Source of the DNA: Candidatus Omnitrophota bacterium
Lineage (GTDB): Bacteria > Omnitrophota > Koll11 > Zapsychrales > Fredricksoniimonadaceae
Assembly (NCBI GenBank): GCA_023247595.1
Contig: JAHFGF010000039.1
Location: 1 to 11,433, forward strand
Direction of reading: 5' to 3'
DNA: 11,433 bases
Part shown: positions 1 through 6,048 of the stretch, one piece after another
How positions within the stretch are numbered: position 1 is the stretch's first letter
How the letters are laid out: every line of letters begins with the position of its first letter
Position numbers and translations under genes: made by a program
The notes under the pieces: model-generated
Seen by the model: the letters and a program-made list of their open reading frames with translations, nothing else
Database searches by the model: none
What the model was told of the DNA's origin: nothing

Positions 1-1412
1 TGAACGATGCCGTCGGCATCAATATCAAAGGTCACCTCAATCTGAGGAATTCCACGCGGCGCCGGAGGAAGCCCGACTAAATCAAAACGTCCAAGTTCCG
101 TATTATCATTGGCCATTTGACGTTCGCCCTGCAAAACGCGGATGGTAACCGCCGGCTGATTGTCTTCGGCCGTCGAGAAAACCTGGCTTTTCTTGGCCGG
201 AATTGTTGTATTGCGTTCAATCAATTTGGTAAAAATCCCGCCCATTGTTTCGATGCCTAAGGAAAGCGGTGTAACGTCCAAAAGTAAAACTTCCTTGGCT
301 TCGCCGCGCATGATCGCGCCTTGAACAGCCGCGCCCAACGCAACGCACTCCATCGGATCAATACCGCCCTCGATTTTCTGGCCCACTTCTTTCTCGACGA
401 ATTTCTGCACTATTTGCATACGGGTTGGCCCGCCGACCATGATGACCTTGTCAATCTTGGCCTGCTCGCCTAATTTGGTTGAAGCATCTTTGACAGCTTG
501 ATTGATTGGGCCTCGGCAACGATCGATGATAGGACCAACCAAACTTTCCAACTTGGCCCGGTCAATATTGAGCGTTAAATGTTTAGGGCCCGTGGCATCA
601 GCCGTAATATAAGGAAGGTTGATGTCCGTCGATATTGTGCTTGAAAGCTCGACCTTGGCTTTTTCCGCAGCTTCACGCAGACGCTGAAAGGCCATTTTGT
701 CGTTCTTAAGGTCAATCCCGGATTCTTTCTTAAACTCATTGATGATGTACTCAATTAAGACATTATCCATGTCCGTCCCGCCGAGATGGTTGTCACCGCT
801 GGTCGACAAAACCTCAAACGTTCCGGCCTTATGCGCTTCGTCCCAGCCCATTTCGAGAATTGTGACGTCGAGCGTACCGCCGCCTAAGTCGAAGACCATA
901 ATCTTCTGTTCCTTGCCGGCTTTGTCCAAACCATAAGCCAGACACGCGGCTGTGGGCTCGTTGATGATGCGCTGGACTTTCAGTCCTGCGATCTCGCCCG
1001 CGTCGCGTGTGGCCTGGCGCTGATTATCATTAAAATAAGCCGGAACAGTGATGACCGCTTCATCAACGGTTTCACCTAAATATTTTTCCGCGTCAGCTTT
1101 GATCTTCTGAAGGATAAAAGCGCCAATCTGCTGCGGCGTATAATCCTTACCTAAAACGCTGAATTTGTGGTCGGTACCCATTTTGCGTTTGGACGCATAA
1201 ACGGTCCCTTCCGAATTGATCGCGGCCTGACGGCGGGCTGGTTCGCCGACCAAACGCTGGCCGTCCTTAGTGAAGGCCACCCACGACGGAAACGCCTTGC
1301 CTGAAGCAACGCCCGCGCCTTCCGCCGACGGAATAATGACCGGCCGGCCGCCTTCCATAACTGCTGCCGCTGAATTTGATGTTCCCAAATCAATACCAAT
1401 AACTCGTCCCAT
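1..1412 (-). CDS. dnaK: Chaperone protein DnaK (Hsp70), C-terminus outside window
   Basis: Cytoplasmic ATP-dependent Hsp70 chaperone that works with GrpE (encoded just upstream) and DnaJ. 470 codons are present: the whole nucleotide-binding domain and the start of the substrate-binding domain. Visible motifs are [10 protein letters not shown] (residues 5-14, phosphate loop 1), the catalytic lysine in SKRKMGTD (K75, matching E. coli K70), [30 protein letters not shown] (phosphate loop 2), [21 protein letters not shown], the linker [14 protein letters not shown] and [20 protein letters not shown]. Compared from memory with E. coli DnaK, it has about five extra residues near 33-40 and lacks the roughly 24-residue N-terminal insert typical of Gram-negative Hsp70. 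The ATG is preceded by an ideal AGGAGGT with a 6-nt spacer. It is the third gene of the hrcA-grpE-dnaK operon. Identity is certain; the reading frame is open at the window edge. Confidence 0.98.
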   Translation of the reverse strand, partial: MGRVIGIDLGTSNSAAAVMEGGRPVIIPSAEGAGVASGKAFPSWVAFTKDGQRLVGEPARRQAAINSEGTVYASKRKMGTDHKFSVLGKDYTPQQIGAFILQKIKADAEKYLGETVDEAVITVPAYFNDNQRQATRDAGEIAGLKVQRIINEPTAACLAYGLDKAGKEQKIMVFDLGGGTLDVTILEMGWDEAHKAGTFEVLSTSGDNHLGGTDMDNVLIEYIINEFKKESGIDLKNDKMAFQRLREAAEKAKVELSSTISTDINLPYITADATGPKHLTLNIDRAKLESLVGPIIDRCRGPINQAVKDASTKLGEQAKIDKVIMVGGPTRMQIVQKFVEKEVGQKIEGGIDPMECVALGAAVQGAIMRGEAKEVLLLDVTPLSLGIETMGGIFTKLIERNTTIPAKKSQVFSTAEDNQPAVTIRVLQGERQMANDNTELGRFDLVGLPPAPRGIPQIEVTFDIDADGIV

Positions 1413-1418
1413 TTGATT

Positions 1419-1425
1419 ACCTCCT
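1419..1425 (-). promoter_or_regulatory. Strong Shine-Dalgarno of dnaK
   Basis: On the minus strand AGGAGGT lies 6 nt before the dnaK ATG. It is the strongest ribosome binding site of the heat-shock operon (hrcA and grpE have weak ones), which would favour a high DnaK yield from the shared mRNA. The yield statement is inference. Confidence 0.85.
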
Positions 1426-1444
1426 AAGTAATATTTGTCAAAAT

Positions 1445-1555
1445 GATGACACGAATCAAACCTAATAGCAGAACGGATTTCACGAATGGGGAATCAATTA
1501 TTATTTTTTATCCGTGTCATCCGATAAGCCTTTGTTAGTCAAATCCGTGTAATCC
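1445..1555. repeat. Degenerate repeats in the grpE-dnaK gap
   Basis: The 144-bp gap between grpE and dnaK contains two direct copies of ATCCGTGTMATCC (M = C or A) at 1510-1522 and 1543-1555, on the plus strand. An inverted copy, GATGACACGAATC, lies at 1445-1457. GATGACACG (1445-1453) and CGTGTCATC (1513-1521) are perfect 9-bp inverted arms with a 59-nt spacer, so the mRNA could fold over this gap. A further related piece, ACGGATTTCACGAAT, lies at 1473-1487. This looks like a partly decayed intergenic repeat cluster; a role in mRNA processing between grpE and dnaK is possible but unproven. Confidence 0.6.
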
Positions 1556-1556
1556 T

Positions 1557-2129
1557 TTATTGTTTGTTATTTTTCGCGACCTTCACTTTTGCCGTGCGCA
1601 CAACGCGCTCGCCTAACCAATAGCCCTTCTGGAATTCCTCGATAATAACACCGTCTTCGTGCTCTTGAGATTCCATCTGCATCATCGCCTCATGACACGT
1701 CGGGTCAAACTTCTTGTCGACGCTTTCCACAGAACGAACATCATACTTCTTAAGAAGGTCCCGCATTTTGCCGACGACGATTTCTAATCCTTTAATCGTA
1801 TTAGCATCTGCTAAAAATTTTTTTGAAGACTCCAGAGACCGCTCCAAATCTTCAGCAAGCCCTAAAAGTTCAATGATCACTTCTTCATGGGCATATTTGA
1901 TCAATTCCGCGCGTTCCCGCTCATTTCTTTTGCGCGCGTTATCAAACTCGGCGAGAATCCGGATATACTTGTCTTTAAAACCTGCCGCTTCATCCACAAT
2001 CTTCTTATATTCAGATTCCTTCAGAAGAATTTCCCTATCATTTTCCGTCTCAGAAGGCTGTGAATCATTAAACGGATCTTGCGACAAATCTTTTTCATTT
2101 TCCTGATTTAAATATTCATTCATATCCAC
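1557..2129 (-). CDS. grpE: Nucleotide exchange factor GrpE
   Basis: Co-chaperone that releases ADP from DnaK; a cytoplasmic homodimer. The 190-residue length is normal for the family. Residues 1-35 are acidic and probably disordered, about 35-90 form the long dimerising helix (AEFDNARKRNERERAELIKYA), followed by the four-helix bundle part (LLGLAEDLERSLES) and the C-terminal beta domain, with VDKKFDPTCHEAMMQ and the signature VIIEEFQKGYWLGERVVRTAKVKV. It sits between hrcA and dnaK, the usual arrangement. The start is uncertain: GTG at 2129 has AAGG 4 nt upstream, whereas ATG at 2123 would place the same AAGG 10 nt upstream; the difference is two residues. The gap to hrcA is 136 bp and holds tandem palindromes; that to dnaK is 144 bp and holds other repeats. 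Confidence 0.97.
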   Translation of the reverse strand: MDMNEYLNQENEKDLSQDPFNDSQPSETENDREILLKESEYKKIVDEAAGFKDKYIRILAEFDNARKRNERERAELIKYAHEEVIIELLGLAEDLERSLESSKKFLADANTIKGLEIVVGKMRDLLKKYDVRSVESVDKKFDPTCHEAMMQMESQEHEDGVIIEEFQKGYWLGERVVRTAKVKVAKNNKQ

Positions 2130-2170
2130 GCAACCTTTTTATGTTTATCCCGCACTTCTTAATGGATCCC

Positions 2171-2237
2171 CCCACGGATATGCCCGTGGAGCGGAATCCT
2201 AAAGAGAAGCCCACGGCCATGGCCGTGGTGCGAATCG
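2171..2237. repeat. Two tandem palindromic hairpin units between hrcA and grpE
   Basis: Two units 39 bp apart each have the form CCCACGG-N6-CCGTGG followed by GCG(G)AATC. Unit 1 has arms at 2172-2177 and 2184-2189 with loop ATATGC, and possible outer pairing GGAT/ATCC. Unit 2 is the perfect 18-bp palindrome CCACGGCCATGGCCGTGG at 2211-2228. The shared core and shared 3' flank argue for duplication rather than chance. Neither unit is followed by a T tract on the minus strand, so they are not classic terminators. They may stabilise or mark cleavage of the operon mRNA, or be a dispersed palindromic repeat. Confidence 0.75.
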
Positions 2238-2248
2238 AAGGATCGATT
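2233..2248. repeat. Small hairpin downstream of the hrcA stop
   Basis: AATCGA-AGGA-TCGATT is a perfect 6-bp inverted repeat with a 4-nt loop, lying 17 nt past the hrcA stop codon on the minus strand and directly before the second palindromic unit. Its left arm overlaps the 3' flank of that unit. It is too short and lacks a T tract, so a terminator role is unlikely. Confidence 0.45.
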
Positions 2249-2265
2249 TTACTTCAAGGAAGGAG

Positions 2266-3003
2266 CTAATCGTCTCGGCCGATAATTTCGGTGACATAAT
2301 CCAGGGTAGATACGACTCGTTCATAGTCCATACTCGTCGGACCTAATACCGCAATGCGGCCGCTAGGCCCGTTTTTCTTTCTGTAGCTGCAAACCGCTAA
2401 AGAACACCCTTCAATCTCTTTACAAGCAATTTCCTGACCGATATAAATCTCAATCTTATGCTGAAGATCCCTGTTAATAACATTCAGCAGGCTTTCTTTT
2501 TCTTCAAGCACTCTCAAAAGATTTTTTATTTTCTGGATATCCTGCATCTCCGGAAAATCAACCACATAATTAACGCCTCGATAAACAATTTTATTGCCCC
2601 AGCCGTCAACAGAGATAATGCTTGTGTAGTGTGTTGTTTCTGAAACAATTTGGGAGGTTTTATCTACCAGCATTTCCAGCTCAGAAACACTTTGCTTATA
2701 TTCATGCTGTATTTTATTTTTTTCTTCTTCCAATAATTGAATTTCATGCATGAGGTGATCAACATAATACCGGTATCCAAATTGGGTGGGAATTCTGCCT
2801 GCTGAAGTATGCGGATGCGTCAGATAACCTTCCTCTTCCAATTCAGCCAAAATGTTGCGAATGGTTGCAGAACTCCAATCCAAACGATATTCTTTCATCA
2901 AAAATGCCGAACCTATTGGAACTAGGCTTTTGATATACTCTTCAATCACAAAGCCCAAAACAATGTCTTTGCGTTGTTGAAAATCAGTTTTTCGTGGTGT
3001 CAT
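2266..3003 (-). CDS. hrcA: Heat-inducible transcription repressor HrcA, compact form
   Basis: Repressor that binds CIRCE operators and controls class I heat-shock genes. It is 245 residues against about 340 usually. Residues 1-84 are the winged helix-turn-helix part with the hallmark SSATIRNILAELEEEG (44-59), HTSAGRIPT (65-73) and GYRYYVDHL (76-84). A helical stretch (about 85-125) leads to HYTSIISVDGWGNK, and the chain then jumps to VYRGVNYVVDFPEMQDI, which in B. subtilis HrcA (from memory) lies some 90 residues later. The GAF-domain end is conserved (IGQEIACKEIEGCSLAVCSY, IAVLGPTSMDYERVVSTLDYV). So most of the inserted dimerisation domain and part of the GAF domain are absent, with no frame break. 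ATG at 3003 was chosen because any start further upstream (up to 3066) would put the CIRCE element and the transcription start inside the coding region. Confidence 0.95.
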   Translation of the reverse strand: MTPRKTDFQQRKDIVLGFVIEEYIKSLVPIGSAFLMKEYRLDWSSATIRNILAELEEEGYLTHPHTSAGRIPTQFGYRYYVDHLMHEIQLLEEEKNKIQHEYKQSVSELEMLVDKTSQIVSETTHYTSIISVDGWGNKIVYRGVNYVVDFPEMQDIQKIKNLLRVLEEKESLLNVINRDLQHKIEIYIGQEIACKEIEGCSLAVCSYRKKNGPSGRIAVLGPTSMDYERVVSTLDYVTEIIGRDD

Positions 3004-3035
3004 AATTGGTTTCTCATCAATGAATTTTTGAAAAG

Positions 3036-3062
3036 TTAGCACTCTGAACGTCTGAATGCTAA
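3036..3062. promoter_or_regulatory. CIRCE operator (HrcA binding site)
   Basis: TTAGCACTC-N9-GAATGCTAA, with exactly nine spacer bases, matches the established CIRCE consensus TTAGCACTC-N9-GAGTGCTAA at 17 of 18 arm positions. It lies 33 bp upstream of the hrcA ATG and begins 4 bp downstream of the -10 box, covering the predicted transcription start. This is the classic autoregulatory position: HrcA bound here would block RNA polymerase on the hrcA-grpE-dnaK operon until heat or misfolding titrates GroEL away. Confidence 0.95.
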
Positions 3063-3066
3063 ACAA

Positions 3067-3094
3067 ATTATAACAAAGTTTTTTTTCATGTCAA
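3067..3094 (-). promoter_or_regulatory. Consensus sigma70 promoter of hrcA-grpE-dnaK
   Basis: On the minus strand TTGACA (3094-3089) and TATAAT (3072-3067) are both perfect consensus hexamers separated by 16 bp. The start point is expected near 3060, inside the CIRCE operator. A consensus vegetative promoter held down by a repressor is what the HrcA/CIRCE regulon normally shows; no sigma32-type promoter is needed to explain heat induction. Confidence 0.9.
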
Positions 3095-3176
3095 CAGCAT
3101 ATTTCTAGCCGATATGAACGCAAAGTATTAGTAATGATATTGTTAGAGTTATACTAAAAATTGTGAAGATTTTTTA

Positions 3177-4160
3177 TTAATATTGACCGCGGATTAACTG
3201 CCGTACGTTCATTTGATAAAACTCTTTGAGCGTTTGATGAAGCTCAGGCGACAACCGAGCAAACTCACCGGCACTGACATTTTCCAAAACCTGCCGCGCC
3301 TTCGTTGCCCCGGGAATAATCACACTGACACGCTCATCATCCAATACCCACCGCAATGCCATTTGGGCCATCGACATTCCTTGAGGAATCAACGGCTTAA
3401 GCTCATCCACTAAACGCAATCCTTGAGAAAATGCAATCCCCGAAAACGTTTCACCCACATTAAACGCTTGGCCGTCACAATTGTATGAACGGTGGTCTTG
3501 AGCTGAAAATTGCCTTTGTGCGGACATGGTTCCGGATAAAAGTCCTGAGGCCAAAGCCAAACGAACGATTAATGCCACTTTCTTGGCTTTCGCCTGCTCA
3601 AAAAAAGCTTCCGCGGGAGTTTGCCGAAAAATATTAAAAATAATCTGTAGCGATGTCAGTCCAAAATGATCCAAACAATATTGAGCCTCTTCAATATTCT
3701 GAACACTTGCCCCAAAATAACGGATCTTACCTTCTTTTTTAAGAATGCCAAGCCACTGCACCCATTCCCCGTCTTTTAAATATTCATAATCAATGCAATG
3801 AACCTGCGTGAGGTCTAAAACATCTAATCCCAATCTCTTTAATGAATTCTCGGTGTGTGTTCGAAAATGTTTGAGAGAATAATTCGCGGGCCAGCCGGGA
3901 GTATTGAACCGCCCCAACTTTGTGGCAACGAATACTTTCTTTTTATTCGATTTAAGGAATCTGCCGATGCGTTCTTCACTTAAACCCATGCCGTAAATAT
4001 CGGCCGTATCAATAAAATTCACGCCATGGTCGACGGCAGCCTGCACAATCTCATAAGCGGTTTTATCTTCAACACCGCCCCAATCAGGGCCCAATTGCCA
4101 GGTTCCCAGGCCGATTTCTCCGATAAACTCGCCGGTGTTTCCAAATAATCGTTTGTTCAT
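3177..4160 (-). CDS. Aldo/keto reductase family protein
   Basis: Cytoplasmic NAD(P)H-dependent oxidoreductase with a TIM-barrel fold; the substrate cannot be told from sequence. It has 327 residues, normal for the family. The catalytic tetrad is complete: D51 and Y56 in FIDTADIYGMG, K81 in VATKLG, and H121 in TQVHCID. SVQNIEEAQ and the C-terminal cofactor region VSVIIPGATKARQVLENV also match the family. The opening LGTWQLGPDWGGVED resembles AKRs often annotated as general stress or oxidoreductase proteins. It starts 11 bp after the DUF502 gene, so it is the last gene of the repeat protein-DUF502-AKR operon. No good Shine-Dalgarno is visible, so translation may be coupled to the gene before it. 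The hrcA promoter lies beyond its stop. Confidence 0.95.
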   Translation of the reverse strand: MNKRLFGNTGEFIGEIGLGTWQLGPDWGGVEDKTAYEIVQAAVDHGVNFIDTADIYGMGLSEERIGRFLKSNKKKVFVATKLGRFNTPGWPANYSLKHFRTHTENSLKRLGLDVLDLTQVHCIDYEYLKDGEWVQWLGILKKEGKIRYFGASVQNIEEAQYCLDHFGLTSLQIIFNIFRQTPAEAFFEQAKAKKVALIVRLALASGLLSGTMSAQRQFSAQDHRSYNCDGQAFNVGETFSGIAFSQGLRLVDELKPLIPQGMSMAQMALRWVLDDERVSVIIPGATKARQVLENVSAGEFARLSPELHQTLKEFYQMNVRQLIRGQY

Positions 4161-4171
4161 TGCGTTGGGTG

Positions 4172-4780
4172 TTAAGAATTGGAACGGCTGTTAAACTTTT
4201 CCATCAATTTTCCTGAACCGGTGCCCAGCCCGATGATGGTTTTCATGGCTTCTTCCGTCGAAACATCAACCGGGTGAACCAAGGAGGCTTTGAGATGAAA
4301 AACAAATCCTGACGTAGGAGGGGACATCGGAACAAATACGGTAAAACTGCCGTCCTGATGTTCATGCGTAATAAACGCGGTCATCAAACTTTCATCACTA
4401 AACGGTTTGACCAAAGCCACTTTTGATAACGGCGATTTCTTGCCGCTCATCAACTGCTCGGTTGTTTCTTTGATCAGTTTATAACCAGGCGTATTTTCCA
4501 AAAATTTACGCTCGACATAGGTATGCAAAACTTTTCCAAATCTCGTCTGAACTAAAAGCCCCACTACAAAAGCGACCAATAAAATCAAGACAACAACAAC
4601 GACATCCGCCAAAATGGCAGGCATGCTAAAATGCGCGACCAACAAATGGGTCAACGGCTCAATGAGTCCCGTGGCAAACTTAAAAATGATACTAATAACA
4701 AGTATCAATATGACTATCGGCAGCAAAACAGCAACACCTCCGATAAACACCGTTTGAATAAAGCCCTTAAAACGATCCAT
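4172..4780 (-). CDS. DUF502 family (COG2928) inner-membrane protein
   Basis: Integral membrane protein of unknown function with 202 residues, typical for DUF502. Two strongly hydrophobic helices lie at about residues 11-34 (VFIGGVAVLLPIVILILVIS...) and 56-78 (ILADVVVVVLILLVAFVVGLL). They are followed by the family's soluble part: TPGYKLIKETTEQL, a central beta region, FVPMSPPTSGFVFHL, and EEAMKTIIGLGTGSGK. The family is known in bacteria and plants, and no biochemical role is firmly assigned. The start has AAAGGA with a 7-nt spacer. It lies 43 bp after the secreted repeat protein and 11 bp before the aldo/keto reductase, so all three are probably co-transcribed; this suggests, but does not show, an envelope-related role. 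Confidence 0.93.
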   Translation of the reverse strand: MDRFKGFIQTVFIGGVAVLLPIVILILVISIIFKFATGLIEPLTHLLVAHFSMPAILADVVVVVLILLVAFVVGLLVQTRFGKVLHTYVERKFLENTPGYKLIKETTEQLMSGKKSPLSKVALVKPFSDESLMTAFITHEHQDGSFTVFVPMSPPTSGFVFHLKASLVHPVDVSTEEAMKTIIGLGTGSGKLMEKFNSRSNS

Positions 4781-4823
4781 AATTTATTCCTTTAAAAAAT
4801 TCTTCTCGGCGGAAAACATCCGA

Positions 4824-5864
4824 TTATTTTTTGTCGTAGAAAAACTTCTCGGTCGCAATCTTTCCGTTTTTGTTATATTTCTTGTGATGCAATAAAACGC
4901 CTTCTTCGTAAAAATCATCCGAGAGCACATAGCCGGTTTCGGAATAATTCTTGAATACACCTTCTTCCAATCCGTTCTTAAAACTTCCTTCTCGTCTTAA
5001 TTTACCGCTTTTGTAATACTCCGCATAAACACCTTCCCGTTTGCCGGCAATGATTGTGCTTTTTGATAACAACTCGCCGCTTTCATACATTTCTTTATAC
5101 GGGTCATCGTGCATAAGGCCGTGCGTGAAATTCACTTCCGCTTTCAGTTTTCCGCTCGGATAATAGATGCGTGCCTGGCCGGATAAATAATCATCTGTCC
5201 AAACACCTTCCAAATGAACAGCGCCTTTTTCATCGTATTCTTTTCCAGGGCCCTGCCGTTTACTGTCGATACCCATCCAAGCCGATTTCAGGCCGCCTGA
5301 TTTGAAATATTCATAAATCATGCCTTTTTGTTTTCCGTCAATAAAATTATATTCACGCAACACACGACCGTCGGGATAAAAATTCTTACGCACGCCATTT
5401 TCCTGGTCGCCGATAAAATGACGCTCAAGAACCGGCTTGCCATCCGGCGCGTACTCCAAAACTTTCCCTTCCCTTTGACCGTCGATATAGGCAAGTTCTG
5501 CTTTTACTTTTCCGCTCGGATAATAAAGATACGATATCCCGTGCATCCTTCCCTTGCGGTAAGACGTTTTAAATTCCAGTTTCCCGTCAGGAAAATATCC
5601 CTGAACCATACCTTCAATCAGGCCGTTGAGGTTTGTCCCCATGCTCTTGATGCGGCCGTCTTTAAAAAACACGCGGTACCTGCCGTTTGGTTCCCCGTTT
5701 TTATATTCAACCGTACGGACCAAAACACCGGCTTCATCAAATTCATTATAAAAACCGTCTTTTAAAACAGCTTGGGGAATTTTGTTAGAAAATGCCGAGT
5801 TACTGCAAAAGAGAAGAATAACACCGAGGAGCAATCCGCCGATTGAAACAAATTTACACTTCAT
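4824..5864 (-). CDS. Secreted MORN_2/YwqK-type repeat protein
   Basis: An exported protein of 346 residues. A signal peptide is visible (MKCKFVSIG, then hydrophobic LLLGVILLFC, then SNSAFS with likely cleavage near residue 26). The rest is almost wholly made of about 13 tandem units of 23-24 residues with the pattern G-x-Y-x-E-Y-x-x-x-G-K-L-x-x-E-x-x-[YF]-x-x-G, for example GISYLYYPSGKVKAELAYIDGQRE. This matches the MORN variant repeat found in proteins often labelled 'YwqK family antitoxin'. No toxin gene lies next to it, so that label should not be read as function; a beta-sheet scaffold in the periplasm or at the cell surface is more likely. An 18-bp stretch is identical at 5148-5165 and 5508-5525, exactly five units apart, showing unit duplication. 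AAAGG lies 6 nt before the ATG. It is the first gene of its operon. Confidence 0.92.
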   Translation of the reverse strand: MKCKFVSIGGLLLGVILLFCSNSAFSNKIPQAVLKDGFYNEFDEAGVLVRTVEYKNGEPNGRYRVFFKDGRIKSMGTNLNGLIEGMVQGYFPDGKLEFKTSYRKGRMHGISYLYYPSGKVKAELAYIDGQREGKVLEYAPDGKPVLERHFIGDQENGVRKNFYPDGRVLREYNFIDGKQKGMIYEYFKSGGLKSAWMGIDSKRQGPGKEYDEKGAVHLEGVWTDDYLSGQARIYYPSGKLKAEVNFTHGLMHDDPYKEMYESGELLSKSTIIAGKREGVYAEYYKSGKLRREGSFKNGLEEGVFKNYSETGYVLSDDFYEEGVLLHHKKYNKNGKIATEKFFYDKK

Positions 5865-5902
5865 GATGGCCTTTGAATGGTAAACGATTTTAATTTAAAA
5901 GC

Positions 5903-5930
5903 ATTCTATCAAAGATGCCGCGATTATCAA
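5903..5930 (-). promoter_or_regulatory. Likely sigma70 promoter of the repeat protein-DUF502-AKR operon
   Basis: On the minus strand TTGATA (5930-5925) and TAGAAT (5908-5903) each match five of six consensus bases, with a 16-bp spacer, giving a start near 5896 and a leader of about 32 nt. The -35 box is part of a 12-bp direct repeat, TATCAAAGATGC, at 5907-5918 and 5925-5936; the first copy overlaps the -10 box by two bases. AAGCAT (5899-5904) and ATGCTT (5933-5938) form inverted arms around the whole promoter. Repeats in this position could be regulator sites, but no regulator is identifiable. Confidence 0.55.
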
Positions 5931-5950
5931 AGATGCTTGAAAGAATTTCT

Positions 5951-5990
5951 AACGAACGCATCTCCACATGGAGATAAAGATGTGTTCGTT
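5951..5990. repeat. Hairpin downstream of hflX with two alternative foldings
   Basis: AACGAAC (5951-5957) and GTTCGTT (5984-5990) are perfect inverted arms, extended by GCATCT/AGATGT (one G-T position). Inside lies a second palindrome, ATCTCCACATGGAGAT (5960-5975). The inner palindrome and the extended outer arm share bases, so the two cannot both form fully. It lies 58 nt after the hflX stop and before the next promoter, where a terminator would be expected, but only TAGAAATTCTTTC follows on the minus strand. It is a weak terminator candidate at best. Confidence 0.45.
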
Positions 5991-6048
5991 ATTCACAGCG
6001 CATCATTCAACATTTGGCTGTCAAAATTATATTACAATTTTTGTTAGA

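Noticed and set aside
2171..2237. CRISPR-like or terminator array
   Set aside because: Only two units, with palindromic cores and no spacers of constant size, and no T tract for termination.
3004..3066. N-terminal extension of hrcA to a start at 3066
   Set aside because: This stretch contains the CIRCE operator and abuts the -10 box, so it would start at or before the transcription start; the HrcA family opening begins at 3003.
3128..3157. Terminator after the aldo/keto reductase (TTAGTA/TACTAA arms)
   Set aside because: The arms are only 6 bp, A/T-rich and 18 nt apart, with no T tract after them on the minus strand.
4824..5864. Toxin-antitoxin system based on the YwqK-like label
   Set aside because: No toxin-like gene is adjacent, and the protein has a signal peptide, unlike a cytoplasmic antitoxin.
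6019..6024. Promoter with TTGACA on the minus strand after hflX
   Set aside because: No -10-like hexamer lies 15-19 bp downstream; the pair at 5903-5930 is a better candidate.
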